A stretch of 64,000 bases of DNA from Apodemus sylvaticus (lineage: Eukaryota > Chordata > Mammalia > Rodentia > Muridae). Under the pieces are notes generated by a model that made no database searches, was not told the origin of the DNA, and saw only the letters and a list, made by a program, of their open reading frames with translations. The stretch is from positions 161,790,761-161,854,760 of the forward strand of contig NC_067472.1 of NCBI RefSeq assembly GCF_947179515.1, read 5' to 3'. The position numbers and the translations under genes are program-made. Every line of letters begins with the position of its first letter. The stretch's first letter is position 1. This document shows positions 44,690 through 57,774 of the stretch, piece after piece.

Positions 44690-45525
44690 ATTTATTGAAT
44701 ATATTCTTCATTTACAGTTCAAAATGTTATACCCTTTCCCTGTTTCCCCCCTCCCAGAAAACTCCCAACTTATTCTCCCTCTCCCTGACTCCAAGACGAT
44801 GCCTCTCTGCCCGACCCACTCCCATTTCCCCCACCTCTATTTCCCCACACTGGGAAATCTATCAAGCATTCATAACACAATGGACCTCTCCTCCCAATGA
44901 TGCCTGACAAGGCATTCCTCCCCCCAAATTGTTCTGGAACCATGTGTACCCCTTGATGGCTTAGTCTCTGGGGGCCCTGGGTGGGTCTGGTTGGCTGACA
45001 TCTGTTGTCCTTCTGCCCATGAGGCTGCAAACCCCTCCAACTCCTCCATTAGGGACCCTGTGCTCACTCCAATGGGTGGTTGCTAACATCTGCCTCTGTA
45101 TCTGTAAGACTCTGGCAGGGCCTCTCAGGAGACAGCCATAACAGACTCCTTTTAGCAAGTACTTGGCATCCATGATAGTGTCAAGGTTTGGTGACTGTTT
45201 ATAGGATTGATCTCCAGGTAGGACAGTCTCTGAATGGCCTTTCCTTCAGTCTCTGCCCCACACTTTGTCACCTTAATTGCTTTTGTATTTTGTTCCCTCT
45301 CTCAGAAAATCTGAAGCATCCCCACTTTGGTTTCCCTTCTTCTTGAGCTTCATGTGGTCTGTGAATTGTATCTTGTTTGTCCTGAGCTTTTGGGCTAATA
45401 TCCAGTGAGTGCATACAATGTGTGCTGTTTTGTGATTGGGTTACTTCACTCAAGATTGCATTTTCTAGTTCCATCCATTTACCTAAGAATTTCATGAATT
45501 CATTGTTTTTAATATCCTCCATTGC
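44690..45525 (-). mobile_element. L1 3' end with ORF2 C-terminal tip
   Basis: From the antisense 3' edge (GAATATATTCTTCATTTACA) through the 3' UTR to the ORF2 tip. The minus frame at 45567-45268 begins with FMKFLGKWMELENAILSEVT, the usual C-terminus of L1 ORF2, after which it drifts. 5'-truncated at about 45525. Confidence 0.88.
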
Positions 45526-45529
45526 CTGC

Positions 45530-46280
45530 TGTCCTGACTTGCTGAGCATGATGAACAGTATAAACAAAACAAAATTATTTTACCTTCTGATTTCCTATCA
45601 CTTGCATTGCGTTGTAAGAGTTATAATGGCCAAATTAATGAGCCCTTTTATTTTCTTGTTTACACCCAAGGAGAAGATTCATTCTAACACATTCTAATTA
45701 CATGTAATACATTAACATTAATTGCATGTAATACACTCTGATTGTATTACTGGTGAGCTGCTCAGTGCCCTGATCATTTATGTCTATAAGCAATTACCTA
45801 TGATAAATATTTTATTGTGTTCATTAAAGAAAATCATATTTATGCTTTTAAGTAATTATACTTTGAGAATCCAAAGCCCTCAAACTCTGAGTTAAATAAT
45901 TATTTTCATTATATTGTGCTTTGAACACATTTTCTTTTCATGATCCATCTATGTTGTGACAAACTTGGCATTACTTCATGTGATTTTTAAGAGTTAGATG
46001 GAAATGTTCACTAATGCTGTTACTGGGGAATGACTGCTTTCCCTCAAGTGAGAAAGCAGAGTTGACATACATACACAAATGATCCTTTAGTTCCATTTGC
46101 CTTGTGACTTACTAGGTGAATAGCAATCTGTCTTATGTTGAGGCTAGTTCCACTCATCTCTGCAGCTCCTGAATGGGTATAGTTTCATATTGAGCATCAG
46201 TAGTAAGAAGGAGGGGCCAAGGGGCTATGAGCATTCCTCAGAATAATAAGTGATAGCTGTCACTAAATTCCCTGAAATTT
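45530..46280. other. AT-rich stretch with a 24-bp tandem
   Basis: No gene. ATTACATGTAATACATT (45697-45713) and ATTGCATGTAATACACT (45721-45737) form a 24-bp spaced tandem with a palindromic core. Confidence 0.45.
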
Positions 46281-46284
46281 TATA

Positions 46285-46395
46285 ACACACACACACACAC
46301 ACACAGATACACACACATATACATACATACACACACATACATAACACACACACATACACACATACCAGAGACAGACAGACAAACAGATAGACAGA
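46285..46395 (+). repeat. (CA)n / (CATA)n / (GACA)n compound microsatellite
   Basis: CA to about 46306, CATACA variants to 46365, then GACA/GATA to 46395. Confidence 0.92.
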
Positions 46396-46399
46396 GACA

Positions 46400-47215
46400 G
46401 AGAGAATTGATCAAATGTCTGATCATCACACACCAATGAAGAATGCCCTCTCTTTTGAGACTTTTGGAGGCGTCATTCAACTATGGACTTGGGTAATAAT
46501 CATGTGAATAGTTGAATCAAAGTGACATGGAAAAAGCAAGCTGGGGACCATTTCACACAAGTGCTTCCAAGTGGCAATATAGATTATCTCATCTTACCTT
46601 GATGCTTTGATGCATGCACAGTGACAATTTATAACTTACTTCTTCAATATTTCTGTTACTTATTGAACATGTATTCTATAGGACTTTCTTCTCTAGAATT
46701 CCAAATATATAATTTTATTCTACCCTAAATTCTGTCAGGTATAAATATTAGTATTCTAAGTTAAGTTAGAGAAGTAAATAGAAAGGATTAATATTACAAA
46801 ATAAGCAACTAATTCTGAGTCAGAAATGGGACTCTCTTTTCCTTCTTCTGATGTAAGCATCTTTCCTGACTGTGCATCTGCTTCCACCATCTCTTCTATG
46901 TTACCTGTCACATCTACCAGGCACTGATTTTATTACTGTCCTGCATGAGTTATCTCCTGAGACTTCAGAAAACAACTGCTGTGCTCTCAAAAATGTATGT
47001 TTATCAAGGGAAGAAGACAACTTAATACACATGAATATGGGCCCCACTAGATATCTTTTATGTCATCAGCTACAATGACAGATGGCTGTCCCTTGCCTAC
47101 TCTTTCAAAACATTTAAGAATCCTGGGGTTCTTTTTTCCTATACACTGTGGTTTTCTCTTATACAAAAGTAAGAAAGGGGTTTGGAAAGTGTTCCTGATT
47201 CCATAACTACTTTTT
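46400..47215. other. Non-genic stretch
   Basis: Nothing recognised. Confidence 0.45.
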
Positions 47216-47219
47216 TGTC

Positions 47220-47800
47220 CATTAATTTATTTGCTTATTTGCTTTATATCCTGATCACGGACCTTCCTCTCCTCCCAGTTCCCCCTCAGATGGTGTCTTC
47301 CTCCCACTCCTCCCCATTTACCTCTAAGAATGTGGAGCACCCTGCCCCATACTAAACCAACCTGAAACCTCAAGTCACTGCAGTACTAGGAATTTCCCAC
47401 TGAAGCCAGACAAACAGCCCAGTTAGGGGAATAAGAACTAGAGAAAGGCAAGTTCCTCCTCTGGTAGTTGGGGGACCAGCATGAAGACAAAGCTACACCT
47501 TTTCTTCATATGTGCAGTTGATCTACTTTTAGCCCTTGTATGCTCCTTGGTTGATGGTTCAGGCTCTTGGAGTCCACAAGGGTACAGGTTAGTGAACTTT
47601 TTTGATCTTCTTGTGGAGGCCCTATCCCCTCCAAGTTTCTCAGTCCTTCCTCCAACTCTTCCACAAAACTTCCTTAGCTTGACCTAGTGTTTGGCTGTAA
47701 CTACATCTGTCTTGTCAGCTTTGGGGTAGAACCTCTCAGAGGACAGCCATGCTAGGCTCCAGTCTGTGAATCCAGGCTGACACATACAAACATAGCTTGA
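47220..47800 (-). mobile_element. Lx-type L1 3' UTR
   Basis: Antisense Lx order: GGACCAGCATGAAGACAAAG, GCCCTTGTATGCTCCTTGGT, TGATCTTCTTGTGGAGGCCC, TCAGTCCTTCCTCCAACTCT, GACCTAGTGTTTGGCTGTAA and CTCTCAGAGGACAGCCATGC. Confidence 0.8.
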
Positions 47801-47804
47801 AGCT

Positions 47805-49105
47805 CCGAGCTAGTTAAAAAAGGAAGAAAGAATGCTCTTGGGTATGTGATTATGCAACTGGATTCCTTATAGGCCACTTTGAACTCAACTTTAAAGAATG
47901 TTCCAGTCAGCCATGTCTCCATGGAATTTGATGTATAGATGGAGGAAATAACAGTAACTGTGGCTGCACAATGGATTCACAAGGACATACTGGGAGGCCT
48001 TGATGCCTCTTTATTGGTAAAAGCATTTTCACAATGATAAAACATGTGAAGACAGTATTAGCAAGTACATTTCTTACTACTAGCCTTGATACACAAGTGC
48101 CATAAGGGAGGTGGATAAAAATGAATGTAGTAAGAACCCCTGACAATTACGTGTTTGTGGATTTGTTGAGCTGTCATCATAGGATCTATAAGAATCCTGT
48201 TTTTAAATAAGAACATTATATAAAGAGAGTTGAGGTGTTGGCATAATCTATCCTAAAACATTGCTTTTGCAAGTTTCTTAAATTATTTTTTCTTGCTATT
48301 GACATATTCATCAATATTCATTTTACTTAATGCTGGGCCTTCTAATAATGATTACAGCTTTCAGGCTCAGATGTGCTGTATTTCCTCATGGTGCTGTGAA
48401 TGACAAGCTCTAGATTTAGTGTTTATTGGACCTAGAGTTTCTCCTAGTGCCCGGACACCAAAGTCTCTATTCATCCCCAGGTTTTGTGAAATCTGCACAA
48501 TTGAACCCAAAATTCACCACTGTGAACCCAAAAGTTTCATACCACACTCCTTGACAGCTCTGTTTCAGAATATGCTCACAAATGATGGTCAGGAAATACA
48601 TGACTGTGTCTTAGATACTGGAGTGTATCATGACTAAATTTACTTTCTCATTAGTCTTAGTTTTTCCTTCTCCATTTTCTTCCCTCTTCCTTCCCTCTCA
48701 TGCTTCTTTTCTTCCAAGTGTCCATTCTTCCTCAATATTTCCTTCTCTACTTTCTTTCCTTACTCTGTCTCTTTCTTTTTAGCTGAAGGAAGACTATTTG
48801 TTACGTGAAACTCTATTTCACTTGAACCAATAGCTGAGAGGTTACATTACCACAACCCTGGTGGTATGGACAAAACTAATATAGTTTCCATAATAATTAC
48901 TATTTTAATGAATAAGCAAAGTGGGTGTTAAAATAATTTTCACAAATTTGCTTGTTTTTCACATATTAGAGTAGAATAGTAGAAAAAATTTTCAGAGATG
49001 AGACTCTTCAGAGATTGCTCAATCAGCCTTCTGTCCTGGTTTGAAGCTCCTGGCCTGTGCAGGCCACACTCAGCACCCAGTTCCTCTCCTAATAGCTCTT
49101 GGTTT
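47805..49105. other. Non-genic stretch
   Basis: No feature recognised; the 48660-48780 segment is pyrimidine-rich. Confidence 0.45.
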
Positions 49106-49109
49106 TTCA

Positions 49110-50165
49110 TCCATTTAGACTACTTAATATAAAAAAGTTCTTTATGAGCCAGAGATTTAGAAGGAGGTAGAGAGGCCCAAAATGCTATTGGGGAGGCTCT
49201 AACTGAGACACCTATTAGTGAGGATATGGATCTTGAGGTGGTCACTCCTTGTATCCAGGTAGGACTCCCAGACAAATAATAAGGACAGTAACCCACACAC
49301 AAAACCTACTACCTAAAATGTGTCCTGCCTACAAGATGTGCAGGGACAAAGAAAGACCAGAGACAGAAGGAATGGCCAACCAATGACTGGCTCAAATTGA
49401 GACCCACCACATAAGCAGGAATTAATCCCTGACAGTATCAATTATGTTCTGTTATGATTGCAGACATGAACCTAGTATCATTTTCCTCTGAGAGGCTCTA
49501 CTCAATAGCACATCAAAATAGATACAGAGACCCACAGCCAAACATTAGATAGAGTTTGGGGAATCTTGTGGAAGAGTTGAGGGAAGAAGTGATGTACCCA
49601 AAGATGAGAAGGACTTTGCAGAAAAACCAACAGAGTCTTATTACCTGGAACTTTAGGGGTTTCCAGAGACTGAACTACCAATGAAAGAGAAAGCATGTGC
49701 TGGACCTAGGCTCACTACACATATGTAGCAGAAGTGAAGCTTGGGCTTCAAATAGGTTCCCAAACAACTGAAGGAGGTACTGCTCCTGAATCCATTGCTT
49801 GCCTGTAGAACCGTTTCCCTAGCTGGGACACTTTGTCTGGCCTCAGTGGGAGAGAATGCACCTAGTCCTGTGGTGACTTGTTGTGTTTGTGAATTGTCTG
49901 TCTTCTCAGGAAAGAAGGACAGAAGAGAAGGGCAGAGGATTGGTGCGAGGATCTTGGGGGTAGGGTCATAATATTGGCATGTAAAATGGCTAAATTATTA
50001 ATAGGTTACTCATTACTTGCTGTTTCTTCTGTCCATCCAGTTCTGGTCCATAGTGAATTCTTCCTCCTCCACCCTCCTGTATTCTTCCTGTCTCTTTTCC
50101 CACAACCTCCTCGTTGTACCTAGAGTTCCCCTTTTCTCTCTCCATTGACCAATAACAGGCTGTAG
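49110..50165 (+). mobile_element. Lx-type L1 3' region, plus strand
   Basis: Sense Lx wording in order: CCAACCAATGACTGGCTCAA, TTATGTTCTGTTATGATTGC, CCTCTGAGAGGCTCTACTCA, CACAGCCAAACATTAGATAG, GGACCTAGGCTCACTACACA, TGTCTGGCCTCAGTGGGAGA. It ends near 50165. It is the opposite strand of the same family region as 47220-47800. Confidence 0.82.
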
Positions 50166-50169
50166 ACTT

Positions 50170-53100
50170 TTATTGGCCAGTTTAATTGTGGTTAAGATTC
50201 ACATGGCATCACTTTGAGTATGTGAAGATCTGCTCATTTGGGGAATCATATCTTGAGGAACTAGTAATTAGCATTAGAATGCAAGTAGCATCAGACAAAG
50301 CCACTACATATAATGATGTGTGCTTCTGTTATTAACTGAACCCAGTGCCCTATTCTTGGTAAAATAAAAGCTATTTTGGGAGTTGTTTTAGGTAAACAAT
50401 ACAAATCATAGGTCACAACATTTGCCAATTAAAACCTGTAATTTGCAATTTGTAAGTGAGGTCCCTCACAAAGTGTTAAAGTATTAAATATTGAAAATTC
50501 TCTTAGAATTTGTTGGTTTAGGTACTGATAATGAATCCTACTCTTCCTTTAATTTTTCCTAAATATAAGTATCATTGTTACCATATAGACAGAATATAAA
50601 TAGACAAATAATGAGAAATGGAGTTATTATGACTTACTTTCTCTTTTCTGTGATTGGGCAGTGACTTACATAAATATTCTTGTAAAATTTTTTATTTTTA
50701 CATAGCAACACATAAATAGCATAGAAAGCTTAAGGATTTTTAGAAATTCCCAAGTCAACTCATAGGGAAAAGAGAGTCTTTAGAAACTGATTATAAAATT
50801 TATCTGTAAGCATAAGCACTGAACACTGCCTCACCAACAGTATCTTAGATACATGCAAAAATGCTGCAACTGAGCATCTTAAATAAAGAGTAACATTTAC
50901 TCTAGTTTCTGCTTGTCAAACACAACTTCGCATGCCTGACATAAAGTATTTTTGAAAATGGCTGAAATTGATGAAAAGGAATTCACTAAATATTAAAAGC
51001 CTCATATCAAAGTTGACTGTGAAGAAAAACATCATTACAGACAGAAAAAAATATTTGCAATTCAGATTTTTTTTTGCAATTCAGATTTTTAACAAAAGAC
51101 CTATTTTCAAAATACAGTTGCAATCCTGTCAATACAAATGTCTGAAAGACTTTTGATCAAACACATTCTGATTACTTAGTTCAACCCTGAATCATAAGTA
51201 CTCCCAGTTCACTCCTCTGTTTGCTTTTTCTTGCTTATGAGCTCACCCATCTAAGATATAAGCATCTTTAATGGGTTTAATTACCCAAAGCCATGTTACT
51301 TCATTAAACAAACATCAAATATTTGTCAAGACAAATTCACTGCCTGAGAACCTTGAGATCTTTTCAAATATTACGTATTGAGTAGCAGTTACTGTTGCAA
51401 GATATTTCCAACCATTCATACTGTGGCAGTGTGATTGGAGGGGAGAGAGGAGGAGGGGGAGCTAAGGAGGGAAAGAGGGATGACCAGATGAGTGGAGCGG
51501 AGAGAGGAGATGCATATATCCAGATGACTTCAGATGTATTTCTGGTGTTTTGGAGAGGTTAGAAATATGTGGATAAGACTTTATCATTGTAAATTGACAT
51601 TACATAATTGGGAGTTTCATATACATAAAGATATTTGGTTAACTATTTAAATTTAAGAGTCACACTTTACCAGGTATTTGGATGCAAAGCAGGAGCACAG
51701 GACTCTTGCCTTTTACAGAGTCTATGACAAAGAGGAAACACACCTAGAATTCTGTGAAGCTAGCTGGGAAAGTTTGGCATGGCAGTGACAGTGAGAGCTG
51801 TCCTGATTCAGACCCACCAGGACCTGCTGCACAGGACTGGCAGGACTGTACTCTTTCTTAATTATTACCCACTATAAGTTACTATTACAACAAAATTACC
51901 CAAAGAAAAAGAAAGTAAAGAAAGAGAATTTATGCTGACATTGAACAGAAATTCAAACTCCATTTTTGCTTCAAAAGATCCTTCATATATGGATAAACAG
52001 AAAATATTAGGTAATTTTCACATTTTCAAACAACTAGCAGCCAGTGGATCAATAATTCAAGATCTGTGCATTCAAACAAAATGGACTCGAAGTACAACAG
52101 AGATCATGGAGGAATGAAACACCTTCTGTTCTTCCTTATGTCACTGAAATAAATAAAGTGTGACTGAAGGAGAAAGAGTACCAGCTGGAAGGTCTGCAGG
52201 CCCTCACAGGGAGTTGTGCTGATAACTGTACAGGGCAATTGTATTCACATTCAATCACTTGATATTGGCAACCAGGTGTCTGCAGTCACATCCTAAAACA
52301 CAAGTAAGAAAATAATAGCAAAAAGCTACCTTGACTTCATGTAGATCACAGAGCAGGCAATGTCCAGAACTGGAATTATGATTTCATGCAAAAACTAAGT
52401 TCATTTTTGTTTTGTGTCTCTCATCTTAAAATAAAGGTAAGATAACTGAGCTTTTAGTTGGCTCATAATGGCAGAAATTACCTTAATATGCAACTAATAT
52501 TGAGCAAATATTGAAAGCCTACTTCTTCAGTCAGAGATATTGCAAGCTTGTGTGTTTGACATGATAGTTTTCTCTCCTATTCAATCAATGCTTTTCATAT
52601 AATCATCCACCATAAACTAGTCTAAGTCTACCAGCATGGGTGAGGATATAAGAAAAGTTTATTCTTGATTGCTTTTATAACTAATCCAAAGTACAATACT
52701 TAGCAACTTATATAATTTTTTCTACTGTGATCAGCAAAAATGTACTCTATGGTAACTTTAAATCAAAACTTTTAATTACATATCTATTTAGTTAGCCAAG
52801 CACATAGATTTGTTTAAAGCAATATTGCATAACCTTTCCCTAACTCATTTATCACTGGCCAAGATTTCCCAGTGCTCTGCCTTCTCGTGTTTAAGATAGG
52901 AAATGTACTTGTTTTTTTTTTTTTTACAAATAAAATGATATTTTAATGTTGCAAATGACATTAGAGTATATGCCACACTCTCACAACACCTCAGGATGCC
53001 TGCTACAATTCTTTTTTATTTTGGAGGATTTTATTTTTTTATGAAACTAATACAATTAATTTTAAAATATACAACTCAATATTGACATTTTTTAAATCAT

Positions 53101-53318
53101 CAAAATAATTTTAATAGCTAAATGCCTCTTAAATATGCATGATGTATTCTGAAGTTAAAAGCAATATGCACTCAACCAGTTTTTAAAATCTATTTGGAAC
53201 AATTAACAGGATAGAAGTAGGAAAAGACTCACATGAAGTCCTCTATAAAAGGAAATTGTGAAAAGTTCCTATTAGATAGAAACCATTCCATGTCCAAGGG
53301 AGAATACTGAGCGTAACA
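50170..53318. other. AT-rich stretch, no gene recognised
   Basis: 3.1 kb with no supported element. A short tandem duplication TTGCAATTCAGATTTTT is at 51055-51071 and 51074-51090; a purine-rich patch at 51436-51505; T14 at 52912-52925. Confidence 0.45.
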
Positions 53319-53319
53319 G

Positions 53320-53900
53320 TGGCTTCATAGAATGAATTGGGTAGTGTTCCTTCTGTTTTTATTTTGTGGAATAGTTTGAAGAGTATTTGTATTAGATCTT
53401 CTTTGAAGTTATGATAGAATTATGCACTAAAGCCATCTTATCCAGGGCTTTTGTTTGTTTGTTTGTTTGTTTGTTTGGCACGGTTTTAATTACTGCTTAT
53501 ATTTCTTTAGGGCTTATGGGACTGTTTAGATGGTTCATTTGATCCTGATTTAATATCAGTATTGGGTATCTGTCTAGAAAAGTGTCCATTTCATCTAGAT
53601 TTTCCAGTTTTGTTGAATATATGCTTTTGTAGTAGGATCTGATGATTTTTTTAATTTCCTTAGTTTCTATTGTTATATTCCCTTTTTATTTCTGATTTTG
53701 TTAATTTAGATACTGTCTCTGTGGCATCGGATTAATCTGGCTCTTATTAATCTATCTTGCTCATTTTCTCAAAGAACAAGTTCCTGGTTTTGTTGATTCT
53801 TTGTATACTTCTTTTTTTTTTTTTCTACTTGATTGATTTCGGTCCTGAGTTCGCTTATTTCCTGCCATCTGCTCCGCTTGGGTATATTCGCTTCTCTCTT
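53320..53900 (-). mobile_element. Outer L1, left fragment (ORF2, split)
   Basis: Antisense ORF2 linker/RT-start text from GTGGCTTCATAGAATGAATT to CATCTGCTCCGCTTGGGTAT, parallel to 56130-56700. The sequence breaks at GCTTCTCTCTT (53890-53900) where the middle L1 enters, and resumes at 60910. The 3' half of this outer L1 (left of 53320) is missing. Contains (TTTG)n at 53450-53476. Confidence 0.82.
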
Positions 53901-54391
53901 TTTTAATTAGTTATATTCTTTAGTATATTTAAAATGATTTCCCCATTTTTGTCCCCCCCCCCAAAGTCCGATAAGCCATCTCCCCTCCCCCTGTTCCCCA
54001 TTCAAGCCCCCTCCTGCTTCCCTGTCCTGGTATTCCCCTACACTGCTGCATCTAGCCTTTCCAGGACCAGGGGCCTCTCCTCCCTTTGATGTCCAACAAG
54101 GCCATCCTCTGCTGCCTGTGCATCTGGAGCCATGGGTAACACCTTGTATACTATCTGGTTGATGTCTTTGTCCCTGGGAGCTCTGGGAGTACTGAGTTGT
54201 TCATATCTTTGTTCCACCTACTGCACTGCAAACTGCTTCAGCTCCTTGGGTCCTTTCTCTAGTTTCCCCATTGGGGACCCTGTGATCAGCTCAATAGCTG
54301 GCTGAGAGTCTCCCTCTCTGTATTTGTCATGCACTAGCAGAGCCTACTAGGTCAGCTATATCCCGCTCCAGTCAGCAACTACTTGTGGGCC

Positions 54392-54796
54392 TCAATAACA
54401 GTGTCTGGGTTTTGTAACTGTATATGGATGGATCACTAGGTGGGGTAGTCTCTGGATGGTCTTTCCCTCAGACTCTGCTCCACATTTTATATCTCCTTCT
54501 GTGGATATTTTGTTCCCCCTTTTAAGAAGGACCAGAGTATACAAACTTTTTTCTTCCTTCTTCATGTCCAGTTTTCTGAGGAATGCCAAGCTGATTTCCA
54601 GGGTTGTTGTAGCAGCTTGAAATCCCACCAGCAGAGGGATTCTTCTTTCTCCACATCCTCGCCAGCACCTGCTGCACCCTGAGTTTTTGATCCTAGCCAT
54701 TCTGACTGGTGTGAGGTGAAATTTCAGGGTTCTTTTGATTTGCATTTCCCTGATTACTAAGGATGCTGAACATTTCTTTAGGTGCTTCTTAGCCAT
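54392..54796 (-). pseudogene. L1 ORF2 C-terminal region (middle L1)
   Basis: The minus-strand frame opens with KKHLKKCSASLVIREMQI, then FHLTPVRMARIKNSG and CSRCWRGCGERR, the cysteine-containing C-terminal region of L1 ORF2p. It then shifts frame at a poly-residue region and runs into the 3' UTR. The Cys cluster is retained but the following HCWW-type segment is lost. Confidence 0.85.
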
Positions 54797-54829
54797 CCCA
54801 TATTCCTCAGAAGAAAATTCTTCGTTTAT

Positions 54830-57600
54830 CTCTGTACTCCATTTTTTAATAGGGTATCTGGCTCTCTGAAGTCGGACTTCTTGAGTTTTTGCATAGATTG
54901 GATATGAACCCTCTGTCAGATGAGGCCTGGTAAAGATCGTTTCCCAATTTGTTGGCTGCCATTTTGCCCTATTGATAGTGTCCTTTACCTTACCTAAACT
55001 TCATAATTTTATAAGGTCCCATTTTCAATTCTCAATCTTAGAGCATAAGCTAATCTTAGAGCATATGGTGTTCTGTTCAGGAACTTTTCTCCTGTGCCCA
55101 TGTACTCAAGGCTCTTCCCCAGTTTCTTTTCTATTAGTTTCAGTGTATCTGGTTTTATGTGGAGGTCCTTAATCCAATTGGACTTGAGCTAAGTACAAGG
55201 AGATTAACAATTGATCGATTTGCATTTTTCTACATGCTAGCCACCAGTTGAACCAGCACCATTTGTTGAATGAACTAATCCATGAGCATGGGACATCTTT
55301 CCATCTTCTGAGGTCTTCTTCAATTTCTTTCTTCAGAGACTTGAAGTTCTTGTCATACAGATTTTTGACTTGTTTGATAAGAGTCACACCAGGGGTAGTG
55401 TTGTTTCCCTAATTTCTTTCTCAGTCTGTTTATCCTTTGAGTACAGGAATACTGCTGATTTCTTTGAGTTAATATTATATCAAGCCACTTTACTGAGATT
55501 GTTTGTCACTTGTAGGAATTCTCTGGGGAGTTTTTTTGGGTCGCTTAAATATATTATCATATTATCTGAAAATGGTGATAATTTGAATTCTTCCTTTCCA
55601 GTTTTTATCAGTTTTACCCCCTTTTGTTGTTTAATTGCTCTAGCTAGAACTTCAAGTACTACATTGAATATATAAATATATATATAGGGAGGACAGCCTT
55701 CTCTAGTCCCTGATTTTAGTGGGATTTCTTCAAGTTTTTCTCTATCAAGTTGATATTAGCTACTCCTTTACTGAATCATTGCTTTTACTATGTTTAGTTA
55801 TGGGTCTTGAATTCCTGATCTTTCTAAGACTTTAACATGAAAGGGTGTTGAATTTTGTCAAATGCCTTTTCAGCATCTAATGAAATGACCATGTGGTTTT
55901 TTTCTTTGAGTTTTTTTATGTAGTGGATTACATTGATAGATTTCCATACATTGAACCATCCCTGCATCCCTGGGAAGAAGCCCACATGATCATGGTGAAT
56001 GATTGTTTTGATGTGTTCTTGGATTTAGTTGGCAAGAATTAAAGAGTATTTTTGCATCAATATTTATAAGGGAAATTGGTCTGAAGTTTTCTTTCTTTGT
56101 TGCATCTTTGTGTGATTTTGGTATCAGTGTAATTGTGGCTTCATAGAACAAGTTGGGTAGTGTTCCTTCTGTTTTCACTTTATGGAATAGTTTGAAGAGT
56201 ATTGGTGTTGGTCTTCTTTGAAGGTCTGATAGAATTGTATACTAAAACCATCTGCTTCTCTGTTTTTGTTTGTTTGTTTGTTTTGAGTTGGGAGACTTTC
56301 AATGACCACTTCTATTTCTTTAGGGGTTATGGGATCATTTAAAGGTGGTCTATCTGATCCTGATTTAACTTTGGGATTTGCTATCTGTCTAGAAAATTGT
56401 CCATTCATCCACATTTTTTCAGTTGTGTTGAGTATAGTTTTTTGCAGTAGGATCTAATTATTTTTTTTTGTATTTCTGCAGATTCTGTTGTTATATCTCC
56501 CGTTTCATTTCTGATTTTGTTAATTTGGATACTGTCTCTGTGCCCTCTGGATAGTCTGGCTAATGGTTTATCTCTCTTGTTAATTTTCTCAAAGAACCAG
56601 CTCCTGGTTTTGTTGATTTTTTGTATAGTTCTTTTTGTTTCTACTTGGTTGATTTCAGCCCTGAGTTTGATGATTTCCTGCCTTCTACTCCTCTTGAGTG
56701 TATTAGCTTCTTTCTATTCTAAAGCTTTCAGGTGTGCTGTTAAGATGCTAGTTTATGCCCTTCAGCTTCTTTTTTGGAAGAACTATGAGTTTTTCAGAGC
56801 TATGAGTTTTCCTCTTAGCACTGCTTTCATTGTATCCCATAAATTTGGATATATTGTTCATTCCTTTTCATTTAATTCTAAAATGTCTTTGATTTTTTCC
56901 TGATTTCTTCCTTGACATAGGTATCATTGAGTATAGCATTATTCAGCTTCCATGTGTATGTGGGTTTTCTGTTGTTTTAGTTGCTATTGAAGACCACTCA
57001 TACTCCATAATGATCTGATAGGAGGCATGGGATTAGTTTGATCTTCTTATATCTGTTGAGATCTGTTTTGTGACCAATTATATGACCAGTTTTGGAGAAG
57101 GTACCATGAGGTACTGAGAAGAATGTATATTCTTTTGGTTTAGGATGAAATGTTATATATTAAATGTTATATTAAATCCATTTTGTCCAAAACTTCTGTG
57201 AGTTTCACTGTGTCTCTGTTTAGTTATTGCTTCCCTGATCTGTCCATTGAGAAGAGTGTGGTGTTGAAGTCACCCACAATTATTGTTTGAGGAGAAATGT
57301 GTGCTTTAAGCTTTAGTAAAGTTTCTTTCACAAATGAGGGTGCCCTTGTATTTGGAGCATAGATGTTCAGAACTGAGAGATTTTTCTTGGTAGATTTTTC
57401 CTTTGATGAGTATAAAGTGTCCTTCTGTGTACTTTTTGATGACTTTTGCTTGAAAGCCTATATTGGATATTAGAATGGCTACTCCAGCTTGTTTCCTGGG
57501 ACCATTTGCTTGGAAAATTGTTTTCTAGCCTTTTACTCTGAGGTAGTATTTGTCTTTGACACTGAGATGCATTTCCTGTATGCAGCAAAATATTTGGTCC
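54830..57600 (-). pseudogene. L1 ORF2 (middle L1), reverse transcriptase and endonuclease remnants
   Basis: Fragmentary. 56178-55990 reads FYEATITLIPKSHKDATKKE and NFRPISLINIDAKI, the RT N-terminal block. 55387-55169 has VKNLYDKNFKSLKKEIEEDL. Endonuclease text lies at about 56900-57600 antisense. Numerous stops and frameshifts, plus the ~500-bp deletion near 55270, rule out activity. Confidence 0.8.
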
Positions 57601-57774
57601 TGTTTAAGCATCCAGTATGTTAGTCTATGTCTTTTTATTGGGGAATTGAATCCATTGATGTTAAGAGATATTATGGAATAATGAATGTTGCTTCCTGTTA
57701 TTTTTTTATGTTATTTTTCTGTTTGTGTGTTTATCTTCTTTTGGCTTTATTGAAAGAAGATTAATTTCTTGCTT

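Noticed and set aside
56517..56903. Plus-strand 128-codon hydrophobic frame
   Set aside because: Antisense of L1 ORF2, the same shadow as at 18.2-18.7 kb.
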